64,000 nucleotides of DNA from Lachnospiraceae bacterium. Its GTDB lineage: Bacteria > Bacillota > Clostridia > Lachnospirales > Lachnospiraceae. The stretch lies in contig JAAUZJ010000010.1 in assembly GCA_014804695.1 (NCBI GenBank), forward strand, positions 124,933 through 188,932. The letters run 5' to 3'. Below, in pieces: positions 59,489 through 64,000 of the stretch (position 1 is the stretch's first letter; every line of letters begins with the position of its first letter). The notes under the pieces are model-generated. The model saw nothing but the letters and a program-made list of their open reading frames with translations, had not been told where the DNA came from and did no database searches. The position numbers and the translations under genes were made by a program.

Positions 59489-60809
59489 ACTCTTCTGTTG
59501 ACGTATTAGATTTATCAGCATCAGTCTTAACTTTAACCCGTTTCTCCAGCGATTTCCGTTTCTTTTTCACAGGAGCATATTCTGTAAATGCGTTGCCGTT
59601 TTCGATTGAACCAACCATTAAATAAGGTCTGGTATCGGTCGGAAGGTCCTTTTTCGCTAACATTCTATTAACAAGTGCCTTAAATCCTGCATAAAGTACC
59701 GCAAAAATAGGAACACCGACAAACATTCCAAGAACGCCGAATATACCGCCGAAGATTGTTATTGAAAAGATAACCCAAAAGCCCGATAATCCCGTGGAAT
59801 CGCCAAGAATCTTGGGGCCTAATATATTACCGTCAAACTGTTGTATAACAAGAATCAGAATAATAAAATATAAACACTGAATCGGATTTACCATCAGAAT
59901 GAGTATTGCACATGGTATACCGCCCAGCCATGGCCCAAAAAACGGTATAATATTGGTCACGCCGACTACCACGCTTACTAAAATGGCATAAGGCGTGCCA
60001 ATAAGATTTGTGCAGATAAAGCAGATTATACCGATAATTATTGAGTCAATAATTTTACCGCTAATAAAACCTATGAACGTAGTGTGTATAAATCTGACAT
60101 TAGAAATAAGCTGGTTAGCCGTAGGCAGATCAAAAAACGCATAGGCGATTTTTTTCGCCTGTCCGGCAAAAACTTCCTTACTTCCCAATATATATATAGA
60201 AATTATAAAGCCAATGATCAAATTCCACATAGCCTTAAAGAAACCGATAACACTAAGCGAAAGTGTCCGGATAATACCGTTGACTCTGGGTAATACACTG
60301 CTTAAAAAGTTTGTAAGCATGGCGGAGTATTTATCAAGCAGTTCACTGACCATACTCTCCAGATTAGGGTTATTTTCAAGTAAACCTACCACCCAATCCG
60401 TAAGATTGCTGACATACGTAGGAAACTGGAAGATAATGCTCTGGATGCTCCTTATAAGTTCCGGAATGATCATGGAAAAAAATTCATAAAGGATAACCAA
60501 AACCAGTACTATAGTAGCCAAAATGGAAATCATACGTATTCTTTTTTTGCTTTTTTCATTCATTGGAATATTCGCTTTTACATAGATAGGCTTGATTACC
60601 TTGCCTTCCACCGTGTTTAATATTGGCGTCATCAGATAGGCCAAGATAAGACCGTCTATGATAGGCATGGAAATGGTTATAAACGAATGTACTACGCTTG
60701 AGAGGCTGTCGCTGTGAAAAAGAATATAATAGAACAATATTGCGCCGATTATCACCAAAAGCGCCGTCAAACCCCAGTATAAATATTTTTTGTTGAAATG
60801 AAATTTCAT
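59487..60809 (-). CDS. AI-2E/PerM-family transporter
   Basis: About 440 residues with eight membrane segments. A large loop (~130-215) separates the first three helices from the rest. The motif VVGVTNIIPFFGPWLGGIPCAIL and FDGNILGPKILGDSTGLSGFWV are typical of AI-2E/PerM proteins. Some export autoinducer-2, others act in ion antiport, so the substrate is open. AGGAGC lies 8 nt before the ATG at 60809; a start at 60866 is less likely. The tail is rich in Lys. Confidence 0.9.
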   Translation of the reverse strand: MKFHFNKKYLYWGLTALLVIIGAILFYYILFHSDSLSSVVHSFITISMPIIDGLILAYLMTPILNTVEGKVIKPIYVKANIPMNEKSKKRIRMISILATIVLVLVILYEFFSMIIPELIRSIQSIIFQFPTYVSNLTDWVVGLLENNPNLESMVSELLDKYSAMLTNFLSSVLPRVNGIIRTLSLSVIGFFKAMWNLIIGFIISIYILGSKEVFAGQAKKIAYAFFDLPTANQLISNVRFIHTTFIGFISGKIIDSIIIGIICFICTNLIGTPYAILVSVVVGVTNIIPFFGPWLGGIPCAILILMVNPIQCLYFIILILVIQQFDGNILGPKILGDSTGLSGFWVIFSITIFGGIFGVLGMFVGVPIFAVLYAGFKALVNRMLAKKDLPTDTRPYLMVGSIENGNAFTEYAPVKKKRKSLEKRVKVKTDADKSNTSTEE

Positions 60810-61125
60810 ATAGAATAGCTCCTGATTTATTTCTAGTATGTAAACAACGGTCAGCACGCTTCGCAAACTGTCCTTATGTTAAATAAAATGAGAAATTAAT
60901 TTATTATAAATTAAAAGTATATTATTAATTATATTAGATAATTATGGTATTTGCAATCATCTAAATTGATTATCTGATGAACATTTTTTATAATATAACC
61001 AAGAATTTATATACCGCAAAATTAAAATATGTTATATAATATTTGGAGGATTGCGCCGATCTTAACATACAAATGGATTGTTATGAAAATGATTTAAAAA
61101 TTAATAAGAAAAAGGACAGCACCCA
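60810..61125. other. divergent gene-free gap (316 bp)
   Basis: Very AT-rich, no open frame of note. A TATAAT at 61035-61040 could serve the TtcA-like gene but has no clear -35. I see no strong promoter for the AI-2E-family gene and no repeats. Confidence 0.4.
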
Positions 61126-61839
61126 ATGAAACTACAGCAGGTACTCAGCCTAACCCGAAAAGCAATTGATGACTATAATATGATTGAGGATGGAGACAAC
61201 ATTGCAGTTGGCATTTCCGGCGGCAAGGACAGTCTTACACTGCTCTATGCGCTGCATGGCTTGCAGCGTTTTTATCCTAAGAACTTCAACCTTCATGCTA
61301 TTACCGTTGACCTGGGCTTTGACAACCTGAATCTCGACGAAATTACCAGGCTATGTGCTGACATGGAAGTTCCCTATCATATTGTTAAAACCGATATCGG
61401 CAAAATTATTTTTGACGACCGCAAGGAGACCAATCCCTGTTCGCTGTGTGCCAAGATGCGCAAGGGCGCATTAAACACTGCAATCAAAGAACTAGGCTGC
61501 AACAAAGTGGCTTATGCCCATCATAAGGATGACGTTGTGGAGACCATGATGCTTTCCTTAATCTATGAAGGCAGGTTTCACACTTTTAGTCCGGTGACCT
61601 ACCTTGACCGCATGGACCTTACGGTGATCAGACCACTTATTTATATGCGGGAGGCGGATGTAATTGGCTTCATACATAAATATGACGTTCCGGTTGTCAA
61701 AAGCCCCTGCCCTGCCGATGGACATACTAAGCGTGAATATGCTAAAACACTTTTACAGGAAATAAATCGCGAAACTCCCGGCGTGAAAGAACGTATGTTC
61801 ACTGCTATTCAAAGCAGCATGGATAAATGGAGATTGTAA
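61126..61839 (+). CDS. TtcA/TilS-type tRNA sulfurtransferase (PP-loop)
   Basis: The 237-residue protein has the PP-loop ISGGKDSLTLLYAL and CSLCAKMRKGAL, the CxxC of TtcA-like enzymes. The second cysteine motif is SPCPADG. TtcA makes 2-thiocytidine at tRNA position 32 using an Fe-S cluster; related TtuA enzymes act on other bases. The exact substrate is not certain. It precedes a recombinase gene by about 50 nt. Confidence 0.85.
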   Translation: MKLQQVLSLTRKAIDDYNMIEDGDNIAVGISGGKDSLTLLYALHGLQRFYPKNFNLHAITVDLGFDNLNLDEITRLCADMEVPYHIVKTDIGKIIFDDRKETNPCSLCAKMRKGALNTAIKELGCNKVAYAHHKDDVVETMMLSLIYEGRFHTFSPVTYLDRMDLTVIRPLIYMREADVIGFIHKYDVPVVKSPCPADGHTKREYAKTLLQEINRETPGVKERMFTAIQSSMDKWRL

Positions 61840-61887
61840 ACTCCAACAAGTTTGATCCGCCACAATATTAACAAAGGAGCCTGCAGT

Positions 61888-62964
61888 ATGGAAAGCAAAA
61901 AGAACGACAACTACCATGATAAACAAAACATTCAGAATATACAGAAAATGCGTGATGTACTGGACACGCTTCCCGGTTTTTGCAAGCAGTTTTTCAGAGG
62001 AATAACCGATTACACTTCCACTCGGACAAGACTCGCCTATGCCTATGATGTGCGAGTGTTTTTTGAATATTTGCATGAGCGTAACCCCTACTGTGCCAAG
62101 ATGGAGATAACCGACTACCCTATTTCGCTCTTAGATCAGCTCACCAGGGAAGATATTGAAGAATACCTCGAATATTTGTCTTATTATGAAAAAGACGGTC
62201 AGATCTATACTAATGACGAACGCGGTAAGAAGCGCAAGTTATCGGCTCTGAGAAGTTTTTATAACTACTATTTCCAATCGGAACTTATTAAAAATAATCC
62301 GGCGGTGTTAGTGCCGCTGCCTAAGCTTCACGAAAAAGAAATCATACGTTTAGATGCTGACGAGGTCGCAATTTTGCTAGATCAGGTAGAGGATGGAAGC
62401 AATCTGACCGAAGCCCAGAAACGTTATCACCAGGTCACTAAAATAAGGGATGTTGCGCTGCTTACGCTTTTATTGGGAACGGGTATTCGTGTATCCGAAT
62501 GCGTGGGGCTCGATATAGATGATGTTGATTTTAAGAATAACGGAATTAAAATACGCCGAAAAGGCGGTTATGAAGCAGTTGTGTATTTTGGAGACGAAGT
62601 CGAAGCCGCCCTGTATGATTATTATGAAAAAAGAAAGCACGTCATACCCCAGACAGGTCATGAAAATGCCTTTTTCTTATCCATGCAGAACCGCCGTATT
62701 TCTGTTCGTGCTGTAGAAAATATGGTCAAAAAGTACTCTTCCACTGTTACAAACCTAAAGAAGATCACTCCGCATAAGCTGCGAAGCACCTATGGCACCT
62801 CTCTATACCGCGAAACCGGAGATATATACCTTGTTGCGGACGTACTGGGACATAAAGATGTCAATACGACCAAAAAGCATTATGCAGCACTGGAGGATGA
62901 AAGAAGGCGCTCGGCAGCCAATAAAGTCAGATTGCGGGAAAAACCTTCAAAGGAAGAACCTTGA
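61888..62964 (+). CDS. tyrosine recombinase (XerC/XerD-like)
   Basis: About 358 residues. The SAM-like N-terminal DNA-binding domain (~30-140) is followed by the catalytic domain with GTGIRVSE (Arg), TPHKLRSTYGT (His-x-x-Arg), LGHKDVNTT (His) and KKHYAAL (nucleophile Tyr). The set is complete. AAAGGAG precedes the ATG at 61888. With no phage or transposon genes nearby it is more likely chromosomal Xer-type than an integrase, but a dif-like partner site was not found. Confidence 0.88.
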   Translation: MESKKNDNYHDKQNIQNIQKMRDVLDTLPGFCKQFFRGITDYTSTRTRLAYAYDVRVFFEYLHERNPYCAKMEITDYPISLLDQLTREDIEEYLEYLSYYEKDGQIYTNDERGKKRKLSALRSFYNYYFQSELIKNNPAVLVPLPKLHEKEIIRLDADEVAILLDQVEDGSNLTEAQKRYHQVTKIRDVALLTLLLGTGIRVSECVGLDIDDVDFKNNGIKIRRKGGYEAVVYFGDEVEAALYDYYEKRKHVIPQTGHENAFFLSMQNRRISVRAVENMVKKYSSTVTNLKKITPHKLRSTYGTSLYRETGDIYLVADVLGHKDVNTTKKHYAALEDERRRSAANKVRLREKPSKEEP

Positions 62965-62981
62965 AATATATCGGCGGCCGC

Positions 62982-64000
62982 TCAGTCATACGGCTGCCAT
63001 ACCCTTTCCCGAAAGGAACTGGAACCATATATAATATCATAATTCACAACTTTAAAGTGTCTTATTGATTCTACCTGTGTTTCATTATATGTTTCTATCA
63101 GTTGACCGCGGCAGTCAATTGCAATTTTCGAATTGGCTCTTAATACGTTTCTTTGTTGTTTAATAATCCTGCTCATATCCGTTTCCGGAAGGTGTGAATA
63201 CTCAAGAACCATCTGTGGAAGATAATTGATATTTTCCCCTTCAAATACGATCTTTTTTGATTCAAAATTACTCCACAGCAGGACAGGTACAGAATACTTG
63301 CGCTGTATGGTTTCCGGATCAGTACCGTCTAACTGAAGCAGTGTCATGGCTTCTTGAGAAAAATAAGGCATATGATCGCCGAACATCAACAGCAACGTTG
63401 GTTCCTCTCTATTCTCAAAATAGGATACCAGCTGAGCAAAAGCTTCATTAGCCAGATTGATTCCATTAACATAATTTAACAAATCCGTGTATGCACTTTT
63501 GTCCAATTCTCCATTCAGTGTTACAGAAATAGAATAAGGGTAATTTTCGTCAAAATCGTATTTGGATTCCAATCCTCTTATATGATTCCCGATAGAAACA
63601 GCGAAAATAAACTTTTGCATATTTTCCATTTCTTCGTATTCCTTGATAATCTGCTTTGCAAGGCTTTCATCGGAGATATAGCCGTTATAAGCATCATTAT
63701 AATACATATCTTCCTCAAAGATTATTTTATCAAAGCCCATAGACGAATAAAGTATGTCTCTGTCATAAAAACTGCCATCGTATGGATGAATTGCAACTTT
63801 ATCATAACCCAGTACATCAAAATAATCTACGATGTTAGGAATCTTGCGTCCATGCTCTGTTATTTCCGTAGCAATTCCTGCGAAAGAAGTAAGGTATTTT
63901 ATGTTGAGTCCGGTCAAAAACTCCGTCTCGGAACCGAGTGTACCACCACCCAAAATATTGGTGGAAAGATTACCGGATGAGCAGCTTTCGGCAAGTCTGT
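62982..64000 (-). CDS. sulfatase / LtaS-like phosphoglycerol transferase (partial, cut at window edge)
   Basis: At least 339 residues remain, since the frame stays open to the window edge. The N-terminal end here reads NILGGGTLGSETEFLTG, whose Thr in GGGT is the catalytic position of LtaS-like sulfatase-superfamily enzymes. FAVSIGNH, MFGDHMPYF and YNETQVESIRHF follow. It probably transfers phosphoglycerol in lipoteichoic acid or glycan decoration. The upstream membrane helices and true start lie beyond 64000. It converges on the recombinase gene. Confidence 0.88.
   Translation of the reverse strand, partial: RLAESCSSGNLSTNILGGGTLGSETEFLTGLNIKYLTSFAGIATEITEHGRKIPNIVDYFDVLGYDKVAIHPYDGSFYDRDILYSSMGFDKIIFEEDMYYNDAYNGYISDESLAKQIIKEYEEMENMQKFIFAVSIGNHIRGLESKYDFDENYPYSISVTLNGELDKSAYTDLLNYVNGINLANEAFAQLVSYFENREEPTLLLMFGDHMPYFSQEAMTLLQLDGTDPETIQRKYSVPVLLWSNFESKKIVFEGENINYLPQMVLEYSHLPETDMSRIIKQQRNVLRANSKIAIDCRGQLIETYNETQVESIRHFKVVNYDIIYGSSSFRERVWQPYD

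Noticed and set aside
61888-62964. Tyrosine recombinase as a prophage or element integrase
   Set aside because: No phage, relaxase, excisionase or attachment repeats are seen nearby; housekeeping-type neighbours favour a Xer-like role.

Overview
The window looks like a chromosomal segment from a low-GC Gram-positive, spore-forming anaerobe of the Clostridia, most likely Lachnospiraceae. The evidence is the gene order (rsmD...coaD...ylbJ; the radical-SAM/DUF2344/RNase G/rplU/prp/rpmA/obgE/yhbY/nadD/yqeK/rsfS block), a short-form HisG with HisZ, a YlbJ sporulation protein, a LexA/YneA SOS pair with GAAC-N4-GTTC boxes, L27 with a Prp-cleavable leader, and an Rpn-type PD-(D/E)XK protein of a kind common in this family. 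No rRNA, tRNA, CRISPR array or complete insertion sequence was seen. The sulfatase gene at the right edge runs out of the window.

Layout. 0-11.9 kb: GNAT and metallo-hydrolase genes; a reverse-strand module of ABC ATPase, FtsX-type permease, sensor kinase and NarL-type regulator; an operon of an APH(3')-like phosphotransferase and two transporters; leuCD plus an unknown acidic protein. 11.9-16.2 kb: two reverse-strand c-di-GMP genes, a membrane GGDEF cyclase and a double solute-binding/degenerate GGDEF/EAL protein. 16.3-22.9 kb: a nuclease-like gene, a type IIA topoisomerase pair (gyrB-like, gyrA-like without a GyrA box), a DUF1295 enzyme and rsmD. 22.9-26.7 kb: an accessory stretch between rsmD and coaD with short palindromes, a MazF-like protein, an XRE regulator, and a voltage-gated K+ channel with an LRAT-like partner. 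This last pair sits between two copies of a ~50-bp promoter sequence. 26.7-35.7 kb: coaD, a coiled-coil protein, an amidase, ylbJ, HAD, YgiQ, SDR and RluA genes. 35.7-43.5 kb: an Rpn-like gene, recU with a terminator in its leader, and hisZ-hisG-hisD-hisB-hisIE. 43.5-55.1 kb: the conserved radical-SAM to rsfS block, interrupted between rng and rplU by five accessory genes including a collapsed HAD pseudogene. 55.2-64 kb: DUF378, lexA/yneA, a chemoreceptor, dtd, an AI-2E-family transporter, a TtcA-like enzyme, a tyrosine recombinase and a partial sulfatase.

The most unusual signal is a family of three long palindromes (17051-17141, 41509-41599, 53948-54037). Each has ~31-bp arms, a conserved asymmetric loop and a GC core flanked by A and T tracts, so each can fold as a terminator in either direction. 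One position in the stem differs in all three copies (T-A, C-G, G-C) and is compensated on the opposite arm every time. Two copies lie between genes that read as one operon (hisB/hisIE and nadD/yqeK). Other points worth a second look are an unrelated 30-bp-arm palindrome after the chemoreceptor gene, a HisIE enzyme carrying a HisF-like barrel that has lost both catalytic aspartates, a consensus promoter followed directly by a terminator ahead of recU, and a cluster of four SOS boxes between lexA and yneA.

All functional calls come from reading the sequence. No database search or folding program was run, and where start codons are ambiguous I chose them from visible ribosome-binding sites and family conservation.
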